Assembly (NCBI GenBank): GCA_018340375.1
Contig: JAFFJZ010000004.1
Coordinates: forward strand, 34,446,001 to 34,510,000
DNA from: Gonatopus flavifemur
Lineage: Eukaryota; Arthropoda; Insecta; Hymenoptera; Dryinidae
Length of the DNA: 64,000 nucleotides
Direction: 5' to 3'
Shown: positions 35,761 to 47,211 of the stretch, one piece after another
Position numbering within the stretch: position 1 is the stretch's first letter
Layout of the letters: every line of letters begins with the position of its first letter
The notes under the pieces: model-generated
What the model was told of the DNA's origin: nothing
Databases searched by the model: none
The model's input: only the letters and a program-made list of their open reading frames with translations
Program-made: the position numbers and the translations under genes

Positions 35761-36417
35761 TTTTTGATCTGAAAATAATCGTTATTACTTATCAACATGT
35801 ATTTAAATTCATAATGCATACTTAATGCATAACTTTTTAAATTATATGTGTTCTAGATTGAAGATGAGTATACTGACTAGTATTTTCAAAAGCTTGATTT
35901 GAGTGTTTTTTATGAATTAACAAATCCAATGATTTAATGTCATTCATTATAGAAATACAACATTTATGAACCTTGTACATAACATTAAATTGAATTAAAT
36001 ATAAACTTTGCGACTAAAAATTCTGATATATCACAGTCAACTTTTCGTAATTGCAGTCGAGAGAATTAATAATGGTTTGATTAAAATATTCATGATTTTG
36101 CAATGTTGTGACAATTAAATAACAAGTTTTTTAAATATGATATGAGCTTTTGGATATAAAAATTGTTGTCTCTTTAAATGTACGATGGCGCCATTGCTGA
36201 TAGCTGTAGCAAATGTGATCATACTTTGACCGCCTTGACTACAGTGTTGTTAATCTATTACGTTTTTCCGATAGATCAACCTATGGCAAATGATATTTGA
36301 TCAAAAACGCCAATAGGACCTTTCAAAGACGTAATAGATTAACAACTACAACTATGCTTGACTATACTGAAATTATTCGGTATCTTTGTGAATTTTCCGT
36401 GCCTCAATTACCCCGGG

Positions 36418-37642
36418 CAGAGTTGTTAGAGTAAAATACATGATGTATTATACACAGTTTTTGACACGGAAAACACTATGTATTTTACGATAAAAAATCG
36501 AGAGTAATTTACATACATATTTTACACCCGCGAAATTCAAAATTCCAAAAATTGCATTCCTATATATTTTATAAAGTTGAATCAATAATTTATAAGTTTT
36601 CAGTTAATTGTCGGGAGAAAGAATAATAATTATTATTTCAAATTCGAATCTGAATGAGAACATCGAGTTTTCAATTCATAACGTATAAACAGTGGGTTCA
36701 ATTAATCCTTTTCTTTCTTTCCGATAGATCCTTGTTGTCATTTCATTCTTAATTGATTAGAAACATTTTCAAGTGCATGAACATGTTCAGAAGAATATTT
36801 CTCACATATTTATTCCCTTGAAAATGTTCCTAATCAATTAACAATAAATTGGCATTAAGGATCTATCGGAAGGAAGGAAAGAAAACCCCTGATAACACAC
36901 GAAGAATTCTTTTTCAAACATAAGGATAGTATTCTTCAAGAACTCTTTTCGAACTAATGAATAAAGAGCTCTGAAGGAGTTCAATGTTTGGGACACTAAC
37001 AAGTTCTTTGAGGGTACTCAAACAATACTTTCAATATTATCAAAGAACTCGTTAATGTCCGAAAAATTGACCTTTTCCAGAGCTGTTTATGGATTCATTG
37101 GTTCGAACAGAGTGCTTGAAGAATTCTATTCTTTTGTTTTTTTAAAAGAATTCTTCGTGTTATCCCAGATAGCACAAGAATTCTTAAAGAGTTTTTTATG
37201 AATAAATTGTATTCTTTAAGACCTCTTTAAGAATTCTTGTGGTATCTGAGATCTGGGACGTTTTTCTACAGTATTAGAATGTACCCATACAGCATACCAA
37301 TTCAGAAAGAGTTCGCGAAGAATTCATTATGAATTTTTGAGAATCCTTTTTAAACTCCTGTGCTGTGTGGGTAGTCTACCAATAATTAAACATTAATAAC
37401 AGGCGTTCAATCAATCGAAAAGTATTATCCATTCATAACCTGTAAGTCACATAACCTGAATAATTAAAAAATTGAGTATTAAAGTTGATGTATCGCTGAG
37501 AATGAGCAATAAAGTCAATTACTAACTAAAAGTGAGTATTCTACGTTTTTTTCACATATAAGGTGTAATTTACATGATGTATTTTACATTTTTCTACACG
37601 TAATGTAAAAAACCGTTAGAATCGTGTATTTTAACATCCCTG
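36418..37642. mobile_element. hAT-like element with TGTATTTTAC words, 1225 bp
   Basis: Ends CAGAGTTGTTAGAG and TTAACATCCCTG are inverted and the exact 8-bp duplication ACCCCGGG flanks them (36410-36417, 37643-37650). GTAAAATACA and TGTATTTTAC occur repeatedly near both ends. The middle is occupied by further hairpins: one at about 36695-36890 (arms CCGATAGATCC and GGATCTATCGG), one at about 36888-37160 (arms GATAACACACGAAGAATTC and GAATTCTTCGTGTTATC), one at 37163-37260 (CCCAGATAGCACAAGAATTC) and one at about 37277-37374 (TACCCATACAGCA). Confidence 0.82.
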
Positions 37643-37643
37643 A

Positions 37644-37780
37644 CCCCGGGTACTCATGCTAGCGACTGTCGCGCGCGACATCATTAGAAAAACAAAGATC
37701 CAAGTTGGAAACAACATCATTATTCCTCCTTTTTCTTCTAATGATGTTGCGCGCGACAGTCGCTAGCATGAGTGCACGAC
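37644..37780. mobile_element. CTGTCGCGCGCGACA hairpin MITE, copy 1
   Basis: CCCCGGGTACTCATGCTAGC and the following CGACTGTCGCGCGCGACATC at the left pair with GATGTTGCGCGCGACAGTCG and CTAGCATGAGTGC at the right. CTGTCGCGCGCGACA is itself almost a perfect palindrome. The left tip was the target of the hAT-like insertion at 36418. It is the same family as 37878-39047. Confidence 0.75.
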
Positions 37781-37877
37781 CTTGAACTCAAATAATAATG
37801 TGTAACGTGACTATTCGTTGAGGTCTAATCGCACAAGTTATGGTCTAGACACACAAGCTACGTAAACGTGAACGTAA

Positions 37878-39047
37878 CCCCGGAGACTCATGCTGGCGAC
37901 TGTCGCGCGCGACATCATTAGAAGAAAAAAAGAGATCCGAGTTCATCTCTTAGAGCATATATATATGGAGTGCTAATCCAGCCCGTTTTCTATAGTTTCG
38001 TTGAAGCCAAGATGTTTCAGATCAAAGTTGCAATTGCGCATGTGCGTTCTTCATCGGCGAATCTCGTAATTTTTCGGGTACCTTCGGTGATATATATATG
38101 CCTAGGTGGAAAGTAAACGCGTCAAAATATTTTAAGGTTATATTTATTTCTTTGACAGATTTGGTTTTTGGTTGACAAAGTTGGTTTTTAGTAAATTAAA
38201 AATATTAATTCATGAAAAAAGCTGAGGAATTTTAAATGAAGTAATTCTCTCATAGAATCGATTGATAAAGGATTCCAGGATTTCATGCAAGTTATTTCGA
38301 AAAGTAAAATCAATTCTCTAATCATATTTTAATTTATTGGTTTTTAAATAATACTGGTTTTGTAAATTTATGTCGAATGAATTCCTTTGTTGTGTTGTCA
38401 TTAACACGTCGTGCTTCGTGATGTAATCTTATTTTCAAATATAATCTTGCGATATGTACAATAAACATTGCGTCTCTTCTGCATTATCGTATAAATTCTG
38501 TATTGTTATTTAGTTTTGTATAACCTCATAACTCACGATTAATTTCACACCTCGCATACATATATATATTTTCATACTTCGGTAGGTATCGGAAGATTTC
38601 GTAAAAGATCGGGAACTTCGCACCTGCGCAATCGAGGAATATATCCGAAACATGTTAGCATCAGGCAAACGGGCTGGATCAGCACCAGGGTTGGGAATTT
38701 GACATGTCGAGTGAGATTTCTGACGTATAATACATAGCCTGTATAATACATATATTATACGTATAAAAGGTAATTGTTGGTAATTTCTAGTGGATTTCTT
38801 GATGGACCAATCACATTTGGTTCCTAAAGACGCCATTATGATGTATTAAACTTGTATAAAACCTTATCAGTAATATACACTGTATTATATATGTATAATA
38901 CTTGTATAAAAGTAGGAATATTATACTATGTATAATACATTCCCAACCCTGATCAGCACTCCATATATATATGCTCTGAGGTTCATCTTTCCTCTTTTTT
39001 CTTCTAATGATGTCGCGCGCGACAGTCGCCAGCATGAGTACCCGGGG
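37878..39047. mobile_element. PIF/Harbinger-like foldback element, 1170 bp, same termini as 37644
   Basis: Ends CCCCGGAGACTCATGCTGGC and GCCAGCATGAGTACCCGGGG are inverted, and TAA flanks both sides (37875-37877, 39048-39050). The arms go on through CGACTGTCGCGCGCGACATC, GCATATATATATGGAGTGCT and CCAGCCCG for more than 200 bp. The right arm is interrupted by the hAT-like element at 38686-38951. Confidence 0.8.
38686..38951. mobile_element. hAT-like MITE with GTATAATAC words
   Basis: Ends CAGGGTTGGGAAT and ATTCCCAACCCTG are exact inverses, and the 8-bp duplication ATCAGCAC flanks both sides (38678-38685, 38952-38959). The interior repeats TATAATACA and GTATAATAC on both strands. It is the youngest of three nested layers. 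Confidence 0.9.
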
Positions 39048-39508
39048 TAAGGAACGGGAGGCTGCGCAGATCTCGTATACGATTTATGCGCATTCGTTCT
39101 TGCGTTTACGCAGCTTGTGTGTCTAGACCTTAACAAAAAAGTTGTGAGATGGCACGATGGCACCAAGCACGATCCCCGGGAAATTGACACGTATAGTTTG
39201 AGAACAAGCTGGTTTACCTCATGGAGGATAGAGAAAAGGAGTACGATCAAAGCATGGAGAATAGAGAAAACACAGCCTGGTTTCTCCAACGAAAAGTGTC
39301 CGTGAAATTATGACCCAGATAGTTCATAATTTCACCACTGATGGCGCTTGCGACGGTGAAAACCGGAGTCCTATTGGTTAAACACTTGGTTTCCATGGTT
39401 ACTAGTGGTACATACTGGTACACACGTACGACAGCGCCAATTTTGAGACCAATCTAGGTTAAGTTTTCGAGGGCACTTCAAAAGTATTGTGATCGTACTC
39501 CTTCCCTC

Positions 39509-39620
39509 TAGGAGCTTTCCGAAGTGTTTGATCCGGGGCATCTGGGGCGTTAACTACGGATTCCTATTGGCTCATTTCACGCCCCTGACGCCCCGGGTCA
39601 CACACTTCGAAAAGCTCCAA
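39509..39620. mobile_element. Hairpin MITE, GC-rich
   Basis: TAGGAGCTTTCCGAAGTGT with CCGGGGCATCTGGGGCG at the left pairs with CGCCCCTGACGCCCCGG and ACACTTCGAAAAGCTCC at the right. Confidence 0.7.
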
Positions 39621-39688
39621 AAGTTTCTAAAATTTATTCGGGTTTAATTCTATTCGGGATTATTCCATTCGAAATTGAAAGTGGCCAG

Positions 39689-40824
39689 TATCCCAAATAG
39701 CAAAAGTTCCACAAACTAGATCTCATTGAATCCTTTCGGAATCAGCAGGATACAGTCTTTGCCCAGAAAACACAAGAAATTCTTGAAGAATTCCTGAAGA
39801 ACTCGGCATTTGTAAAAAGCATTCATCAAGAATTCTATAGTGATCAACAAGTGTTCTTTTCAATGTTCTCAATAGAAGTCGTTAATGTCTTGTTGATAGA
39901 ACTCTTGACGAGCTCGGTCCATTAATTGACAGAAGTGGTTGCGAACTCTTTGGAACTCTTGACATGAATGATTAAAGAACTCTCACGGAACTCATGCGTT
40001 TATCAAATATAAAAATCATTCTAACATATTATGTGTATTATGGATAATTATTCAATGATTGATCCATCTGATCTTCTACGTTCATCAAGCTTTTATTTAT
40101 CGAATGATCATTCAATTAACAGAAAATATTGAAGTTCAGGCACTTTTTAAAAATATAACCTACAAAATTGATCATACCAAATCAATCATTGAAGTTTTTA
40201 GTATCGATGGATGCCAAAATGTTTGTAATTTAAACGAGTGAGGAACAAAATATATATGATTAGTTTTTTGTTCTCATTCACTATTACTAATTACATATTT
40301 CTTTCTTTTATGGACTCGAACCAAACATTATCACTTAATCATTCTCACTAAACGCTTTTTCACAATCATAGAAATCTGCGGGAATTCAACATGTGCATTG
40401 AATTCGTAGGAAGTTCTTCTTTAGCAGGGACAGAGCTTCGTAAGAGTTCTAACAAGCGGACATTAAAGAATCCTTTAAGTCATCTCAAAGTGTTCTTTCA
40501 ATACTCTTATAGAACACCCAAGGGATTTATTATAGAGCTGTCAAATAATTCTTTTAGAATCTTAAGAATTCTTTGAGAACTCGTCAAGAGCTCGGAAAAA
40601 TAATTCTTCCAGAATTTAGTTCAAGAACTCTTTTGGAACGGCTCACGAATTATTGTGTTATCTGGGTGGAGAATTCAATTTGCCTTTTGTCATACTAGAT
40701 ATAACTATATATTGTACAATATATAATATGACAAAAGGCAAATTGAATTCTCCAAGGACTCTATCCTGCTGATTCCGAAAGGATTCAATGAGATCTAGTT
40801 TTTGGAACTTTTGCTATTTGGGTA
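39689..40824. mobile_element. CCCAAATAGC foldback element with GAATTCTT-rich nested element
   Basis: TATCCCAAATAGCAAAAGTT at the left is the inverse of AACTTTTGCTATTTGGGTA at the right, and the arms continue through TCATTGAATCCTTTCGGAAT and CAGCAGGAT. Inside, 39759-40666 has ends CCCAGAAAACACAAGAAATT and GAATTATTGTGTTATCTGGG with many GAATTCTT and AGAACTC words. At 40668-40753 lies a further hairpin with 26-bp perfect arms (GAGAATTCAATTTGCC and inverse). Confidence 0.7.
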
Positions 40825-40829
40825 TTGCT

Positions 40830-41053
40830 CAGGGGGCATAAACTCAAATGAAATATTTTCAGACGGGTTTCAGCGCCGTCTTACGGGCCCTCTATTGAAG
40901 TAAATTTACATGGACAAGCCAACACAAATGATTGATAAATCATAAAAATTGTTGAAGTAGTTTAGTGTATCTATGAAAATTACTTCAATGAAGGTACCGT
41001 ACGGCAGCGCTGAAATCCGTCTGAAAATTTTTCATTTGAGTTTATGCCCCCTG
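40830..41053. mobile_element. hAT-like MITE, 224 bp
   Basis: Ends CAGGGGGCATAAACTCAAAT and ATTTGAGTTTATGCCCCCTG are exact inverses. The flanks are GTATTGCT (40822-40829) and GTATTGCA (41054-41061), an 8-bp duplication with one difference. Arms go on through GACGG(G/A)TTTCAGCGC. Confidence 0.88.
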
Positions 41054-41061
41054 GTATTGCA

Positions 41062-42495
41062 CAAGGATGTTTGGACAAGAAAAATTTTTTTCCGAAATTC
41101 AAAATTTGAGCTCTCTACAGACCTAGATTATCCCTGAGAATTTCAGATTTTTTCATGAATTCAGTTTCAAGTACATCAGTGTAAGAAAACGTGCTTTAAT
41201 GGTAATTCTGGTGTCCTCTTACGGGTAATTAGCATGTAAAATTATATATGCTTTGATTGCTTTAAATTAATATAATCTTTTCATGAAATTCTTTAAAAAA
41301 CAAATTTTCATAAAGAACCTTACATTCTTGTGATTTGTAAATAAGAAAATTTTTTTGTCTACTTTACCAGAAGCTTTTAATGAATCAAAAATGCTCTTCA
41401 GGATTAATAACAAAGAATTCATGAATCTCTCATATTAAAAACAAAAAAAAACAAAACAAAAAAGAGATGTTTCAGAACTAAAGGAAATGAAATATGAAAT
41501 CTACATTTTGTTTGTTGCAAATTTCTTTTTATTCCTTTCTTATTGTAAAATTTCTAAACGGCTAACAAGAGACACACCTATTTTCCAAGTCCTTTTTTTC
41601 ATGACTTAATTTGTTACTGATTATTTCCTTAGAACAAAATTCAATTAATAAAATTCATTAGAATTTTGTGTATCCTGATTAAGCACAAAAAATCAAAAGA
41701 AATTTCATGAGAAGTATGTTAAATTTCTATTAAATAGCATGTGATTTTCCATTTTTCAATTGAAATATCCTACTGAAATTAAAGCTCATATCATTCACAT
41801 TTAAGTACACAATGAGGAGTTGAAACATTCTTTGCTTGTATCAATCTAATTACATTAAAATTGTAAAACTGTTGAAGGATGTACATATCAGTCATAATTT
41901 GAAATCAAAGAAATTGTTTATTTAATTCCATCTCGTAAAGATCTAGACCATTACAAGGTTATTACAAATACACATTTGTTCCTGGAAAATTTGTTTGTGT
42001 ACAAAATACCTCAGAGATTATCAAATACTAAGTAATTGGAATGAACGCAGATATCAAAGCATTTTTCACTAGATTGCTTCATACGACTCAATCGCTCATT
42101 GGTTGAAGATAAAGTACATGGTTTTAAGTAACTGGACGTGACGAAAGTTTGTAAAAAAAAAACAAACAGATTAAAACATTGAAACATTCTTAACCGTATA
42201 AAAACCGTGCATAGTCGATAAAATTACGTATTATTATCATTCATTATAAAAGCAAATATGACAAATATGATCATTGCAATTGAACTATTCCAACTACTGA
42301 GCGATTGAATATCGAAATTGTGTACGATGTGCCGCCTATTTTGATGACTACTTATAACATAGTGTCAAAGCGTTTTTATTCTTAGTCATTGAGTTTTCAA
42401 GATTGGTCGACGATTTATCAAAATTGCTCCATCGTTAAAACACTGTTTACCAGTAACAAAAGATGTAAATGAAATTTATTTCATAATTCTAACTA
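41062..42495. other. Intergenic DNA, nothing recognised
   Basis: AT-rich sequence without a conserved gene or clear element. No frame longer than 60 codons is supported. Confidence 0.4.
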
Positions 42496-43214
42496 CAGTC
42501 CGCTCTCTCAACAGTGCCGGTGATGGGAGAGTAGGGGAGTATTTTTCTTAGAACTCATGTACCCCCACCATTGGCGTACGCGTATGTTCTCAACATTCGT
42601 AAGCCCCTCTCGCAATAGTGCCACACGCTTGTGTATGCAAAATTACTCTCTCCTGTCTTCTATCGGGTACAACATACATAGTATTTACACTCAATTCTAC
42701 GAGGATCAATTTTATGAAGTCCAAAACAAGGTTTGAAGTAATAATTTGTATAAGATTTATGCATCCATTTTATGTGTATTTTTGGACAATTTATAGAATC
42801 ATTGAATATTGAATACATTTCATCAAGACATCAGAATATCAGATAGAAAATAATAAATAATTATCATTTTGTAGTATATAGAAATCACATTCATGAGTTC
42901 ACATTCCTGTATACATACTTCATGTTTGAATTTATTTGTATCATTTTTCGGTTATTCCTTCTTGATTAATTCAAAAGTAATCACACCAATTTTCTATTCT
43001 TCATCTCGACACATTTGCCATGATGGAACATGGATCAGAGTAATTGAACATCAGTTATGAAGAGTTCTTGATCATATTTGCAGGTGGCACTATTGCGAGA
43101 AACGGTTTCAAATGTGATGCCACACGATAGCGTGATGGATGGTGGGGGTAGTGTTCGAGCACGAATGAGGGGAATCGGCACTATTCAGAGTGGCACTGTT
43201 GAGAGAGCGGACTG
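42496..43214. mobile_element. TA-inserting element with CAGTCCGCTCTCTC ends
   Basis: Ends CAGTCCGCTCTCTCAACAGT and ACTGTTGAGAGAGCGGACTG are exact inverses, flanked by TA (42494-42495, 43215-43216). Sub-terminal segments also pair: ACCCCCACCATTGGCG with GATGGTGGGGGT, and CTCGCAATAGTGCCACA with TGGCACTATTGCGAG. CAGT termini with a TA duplication fit a pogo/Tc1-type origin. No transposase frame remains. Confidence 0.85.
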
Positions 43215-43534
43215 TACCTATTTTTTAACCAAGAGAAGAAATGTTTGAGAACAAAATCTAAGTTTTTAAGCCTTTTAGGTGTGCCAATATTCGATTCAAT
43301 CGATTATTCAATATCAGGATTTAAGCTGCTACTCAAAATAAGGAGGGTACTCAATCCGATAAAATCCACTATTCGTACACCTTTGGGAATATGTATATTT
43401 GAGATCCGTTTCGAGGATCACATGGAAAAATTTTACCAATACCTAAGAGTAGTTTTGGGTGAAAAAATTTTATAGGGAATTAAGTGTTATTATGAAAGGA
43501 AAACCATAACAAAGAGCTTGTTCTTTGAAGTACT

Positions 43535-45462
43535 TCAAGGTTCCACTTTGAGCAGCTCGACGTCGAAGATGAGAACAGCATTTGGCGGGATAGTGTGTCT
43601 TTGTCAGGAAAAATATATTATTTGTAATTAAATGTTGAATATTGAATATGAGTTGAATTTCTATACGTAATAGATTTCCACTATTGAAGCGGTACATGAA
43701 AAATCAGGAGCATTGATAATAATTTTGAGAAAAATAAGTGATTCATGAAATTAATTATACAAAGGAATTTGTATCGCCAGCAGCTGTGTCTTGGAAATGA
43801 CAAATCTTGTACAATATGGATTTTCATACTTTGAGGTCAAAGAAGTGCTGAAACAATCTTTCTATACCTTTTGTTAGAGAGTATAAAAAAAATCCATGTC
43901 TATGCAAAAATATGAATGAAAAGGTGGGGACCAAGTATTTTGAGAATTATCGTAGTTGAAACTTCCAAAAACTCAAAATTCTCATACACCATTCAATCAC
44001 AGGACTGAATGAGTGTTCTATATTTAAATCCAATGATTTTCAAGTTGTGAACTATCGTTACCCTCTAGAAAACTTGATTTGATTCAGAAATGAATTTTGA
44101 ATAAGGATGCAAAGCATGGATTTACATATCCATGTATTATCATGCTCCATGATTGTGATAATCTATGGTAATTTCAAAATATGTGATTATTTTGAGTATT
44201 CAATTGCAAAATTTCATCAATGCTTATTAGGATCAAATCATATCGAACAGAACAGGATAGTTGAAAAACCCAAAGGAAAACGTATTCCTCGATTGAAACA
44301 AAATGCAACTCTGTACCATCCTCCTCAAAAACACAATAAATCCCATTCAATCCCAACACTTCATAAACTTACAAAAGAATAATAAATAAGAATGAATATG
44401 AAAACCATAAAATCTTTGCAGGAACAAAAGCACAAAACAAAGTTTTGTTTCAAAAGAGTATTATTGTTTTCCCTTTGGTATCAACATTTTTCACCCTGAT
44501 GACGAGACTTATTCAAGTCCCAAAACATTAGTGGAATTTTGCAATACAATGCACAAATAACCACTCGTTTTGGAATTGTACTTAGAATATACGGTAAAAA
44601 CTCTTGCATAATCAAGAAATTCAATGGTTCATAACAATACGATCTCGAAATAAAATTCTTATGATTCGAATTAAAGGATATACTCCAGGATGTCCTCGAC
44701 TACCATACGCAAAGTCAGGGGAACAAGTTAACCTAGCACGTTCTCCAACACACATTTGGGCCACACCTTGATCCCAACCTTTGATCACTTCTCCTTTGCC
44801 AATTTTGAATTTAAAAGGCACACCACGATCCCTACTCGAATCAAACTTTTTCCCATTCATAAGAGTACCTGTAAGAATTCATACTTTAATTTCCAATCAA
44901 AATATAATATCCAAAAATATCAATGTTTCTTATTCAATCCATAAATGATTTATAACACTATTTAAATTAAAATTAAACTGGATCAAGAATTATACGAAAT
45001 TTTTACGTAGTTGCGGTAAATTGTTGGAGAACAGCTTATACAACTACATAAAATTCCGCGTAACTCTGGACATAGCCTTAGAATTATTTATAAATATACC
45101 TGTGTAATGGACAACTACAGTCTGTCCAGTTTTAGGATAAGTTTGACCTAAACAAAAATAACAATTCAATTATAATTAACAATCCAAAGAATTAAGTTGA
45201 GTAAATAGAATGCACAATTTAACACGTGTACTGTAGAAGTATCGATTTATTCTGTTCACCTAACCACTGTTTTGAAACGCATAATTTCAAGGATAGTACC
45301 TTGAATATACGAGTAAAGACAGAAAAGAGATGAAATTTCACATGCATCGAATGCCTGGGTGACAATTAAAGATCGAAAGAGAGAAACAGCGTTATAAAAG
45401 TTTATATAATTGTCGGTGTAATTACCATCTCCGGGTGAGAGAACTTCGACATCCACGCCCAT
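43535..45462 (-). CDS. FKBP1A: FKBP12-type peptidyl-prolyl isomerase, four exons
   Basis: Exons are 45426-45462, 45100-45147, 44682-44868 and 43535-43592, giving 109 residues, one more than typical FKBP12. The start [13 protein letters not shown] is canonical. Pocket residues are kept: [31 protein letters not shown] and the terminal IFDVELL. FKBP12 is a cytosolic cis-trans prolyl isomerase that binds FK506/rapamycin and regulates ryanodine and TGF-beta type I receptors in animals. Introns 1 and 2 are GT-AG. The last intron (43593-44681) restores the family sequence GHPGVIPPNA only if it is read as AT-AC, with 5' ATATCCTTT, a TTTCCTGAC branch-like motif and 3' AC, that is, a U12-type intron; the GT-AG alternative breaks the frame. 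Its interior contains no other supported gene. Confidence 0.95.
43593..44681 (-). other. Probable U12-type AT-AC intron of FKBP12
   Basis: Read on the minus strand, the intron begins ATATCCTTTAA right after codon position 2 of a valine and ends GACACAC. A TTTCCTGAC motif lies about 11 nt before the 3' end, the place expected for a U12 branch site. It is 1089 bp long. Splicing here gives GHPG-V-IPPNA, as in FKBP12 proteins. Confidence 0.8.
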
Positions 45463-46132
45463 GATTGTGTACTTTTTGAAAAATAAACCTCAAACGATAC
45501 TTTAAATACAACTTGATCGAGTAATCAATTACAATCTAGATGGCAAGTAATGATAAATAAGATTCACGTAAACGTGCTCTAACCGCGATCTTTAGCCGAA
45601 GGATGTTTTAGTCCCCAAAGTCGATTATGGTCGATTACTGAAAAAGTGAAAAATAAAGAGTATGAAAAGAAATTATTATTGAAAAAGCCGCCGCCAGGAT
45701 CGCTGTTGTTCCCGAACAAGACTTCCGTTCAAGACGAAGCGATCGATGCAATGCAAAGCGAATACTTCCTTCTCATGGCGGGAAAATTAAAAAATTTGGA
45801 AAGAAAAGATGAAAAATGAAGAAACAAATTGTTACGATCATTTAATTTTATTTGAGTGAAAATTTTGTTAAATTTCCCTTTTTGTGTACAATAAATCATT
45901 TTTTAATCTCATTGTTTACAAAATCAATAAATAGTATAATATAATTATTGAAATATATCCACATAATATATTTAAAACATGAGATAATCGTATCTACAAA
46001 ATAAAACATAAAACCACAGGTGTATCGAACCTGTTGTTTTCAACAAAATTCTCTGTAAACAAATGTCATACTTGAGGTACGTGTATGTACATAAACAATC
46101 ACTAAGATTTATGATTCCGTTGATGCTTTTCA

Positions 46133-46492
46133 GGGGATACCAGCGATCCCCGCTGATACAAGCGTACCGACTGAGTGAACATTTTCTCGGCAAGAATACT
46201 CTGAACTGAATTCATGAAGAAGTATGAAATTTTCAATCTTTTATCTACTCCTGCACATCGCCTGAATTTTGAATTTCAAGAAAAAAGTTGTTGTTACCGA
46301 TTGAGAAAAAAATGTTTCTTCGAAATTCAAAATTCGGGCGATATACAGCAGTAGATAAAGGATTGAAAATTGATTCTTGAAAATTTCATACTTCTTCATG
46401 AATTCAGTTCAGAGTATTCTTGCCGAAAAAATGTTGACCCAGTCGGTAAGTTTGTATGGTGGGTTGCGTTAGCGGGAATCGCTGGTATCCGC
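46133..46492. mobile_element. GGGATACC foldback MITE, unit H1 of the TTAA chain
   Basis: The left end GGGGATACCAGCGATCCCCG is the inverse of CGGGAATCGCTGGTATCC at the right, with paired ACCGACTGAGTGAACATTTTC and paired TTCATGAAGAAGTATGAAAT segments. TTAA follows the right end (46493-46496). A clean copy of the same family is at 47614-47875. Confidence 0.75.
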
Positions 46493-46496
46493 TTAA

Positions 46497-46589
46497 TGGG
46501 CTACTAGCGTCAGTAACTCACGTCATTGGTTAGAAAGGGACAGAATCATATGATAGGAAGAGAGATCCGTTACCGACGCTAGTGTCTCG
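46497..46589. mobile_element. TTAA-bounded 93-bp MITE, unit J1
   Basis: TTAA lies at both ends (46493-46496, 46590-46593). Inverted ends are TGGGCTACTAGCGTC and GACGCTAGTGTCTCG, with GTCATTGGTTAGAAAGGGAC inside. Two more copies of exactly 93 bp are at 46910-47002 and 47119-47211. TTAA targeting is the piggyBac signature. Confidence 0.85.
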
Positions 46590-46593
46590 TTAA

Positions 46594-46905
46594 GAGGATA
46601 CCCAAGTTGCCGTCGGAACACGTTTTCTCGCACTAAAATACCCGAAACTGAATTCATAAAAAAATCTGAGATCTCCAGGGATGATTCTTTGAGACTTCAT
46701 GTAGGTCTATACATCACCCAAATTTCGAATTCCAAAGAATGAATTTTTTGTACCGACTGAGACAAAAAGATGTTCGACATTCGGGCGATGTACTGCAATA
46801 GATGGAGTACTAAAGAATATTTCCTGAGAATTTCAGACCTTTTTATGAATTCAGTGCGAAGAATTCTTACCAAGATGTTCACTCAGTCGGTACACTGGTA
46901 TCCTC
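46594..46905. mobile_element. GGGATACC-family MITE, unit H2 (diverged)
   Basis: It lies between TTAA joints and has GAGGATACCC at the left and CACTGGTATCCTC at the right, with ACCGACTGAG and CTCAGTCGGT inside and TGAATTCAT words shared with H1. Confidence 0.65.
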
Positions 46906-46909
46906 TTAA

Positions 46910-47002
46910 CGGGCTACTAGCGTCGGTAACTCACGTCATTGGTTAGAAAGGGACAGAATCATATGATAAAAAGAGAGGTCCGTTACCGACGCTAGTGTCC
47001 CG
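46910..47002. mobile_element. TTAA-bounded 93-bp MITE, unit J2
   Basis: Same length and sequence family as J1, with ends CGGGCTACTAGCGTCGG and CCGACGCTAGTGTCCCG, and TTAA on each side (46906-46909, 47003-47006). Confidence 0.85.
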
Positions 47003-47006
47003 TTAA

Positions 47007-47114
47007 GGGGATACCAGCGTTTATCATCCGATCATGTTGGTTAGGAAAAAACAAACCTATACCATAGAAAGAGAGCCTCTCTTAGAGAGGTCCGAAGCAA
47101 ACGCTGATATCCTC
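47007..47114. mobile_element. GGGATACC-type MITE, short unit H3
   Basis: GGGGATACCAGCGTTT at the left is paired with AAACGCTGATATCCTC at the right, TTAA on both sides. Shorter than H1 and H2; the centre contains CTCTCTTAGAGAGG. Confidence 0.7.
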
Positions 47115-47118
47115 TTAA

Positions 47119-47211
47119 CGGGACACTAGCGTCGGCAACGGACCTCTCCTTTTATCATATGATTCTGTCCCTTTCTAACCAATGACGTGAGTTACCGACG
47201 CTAGTAGCCCG
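47119..47211. mobile_element. TTAA-bounded 93-bp MITE, unit J3, inverted
   Basis: The 93-bp unit is in the opposite orientation to J1 and J2: CGGGACACTAGCGTCGG first and CTAGTAGCCCG last, with TTAA at 47115-47118 and 47212-47215. Confidence 0.85.

Larger units (their letters stand above)
37837..39134. mobile_element. Outer TCTAGACACACAAGCT hairpin, split by a Harbinger-like insertion
   Basis: GGTCTAGACACACAAGCTAC with GTAAACG at the left is the inverse of CGTTTACGCAGC with TTGTGTGTCTAGACC at the right. The two arms are separated by the element at 37878-39047, so that element jumped into this one. Confidence 0.65.

Noticed and set aside
44107..44382. 91-codon plus-strand frame
   Set aside because: It lies inside the FKBP12 U12-type intron on the opposite strand, has no family resemblance, and sits in low-complexity AT-rich DNA.
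43593..44681. GT-AG reading of the last FKBP12 intron
   Set aside because: GTATAT with the only nearby AG (AAAG) changes the frame and loses the conserved IPPNA segment and C-terminus.
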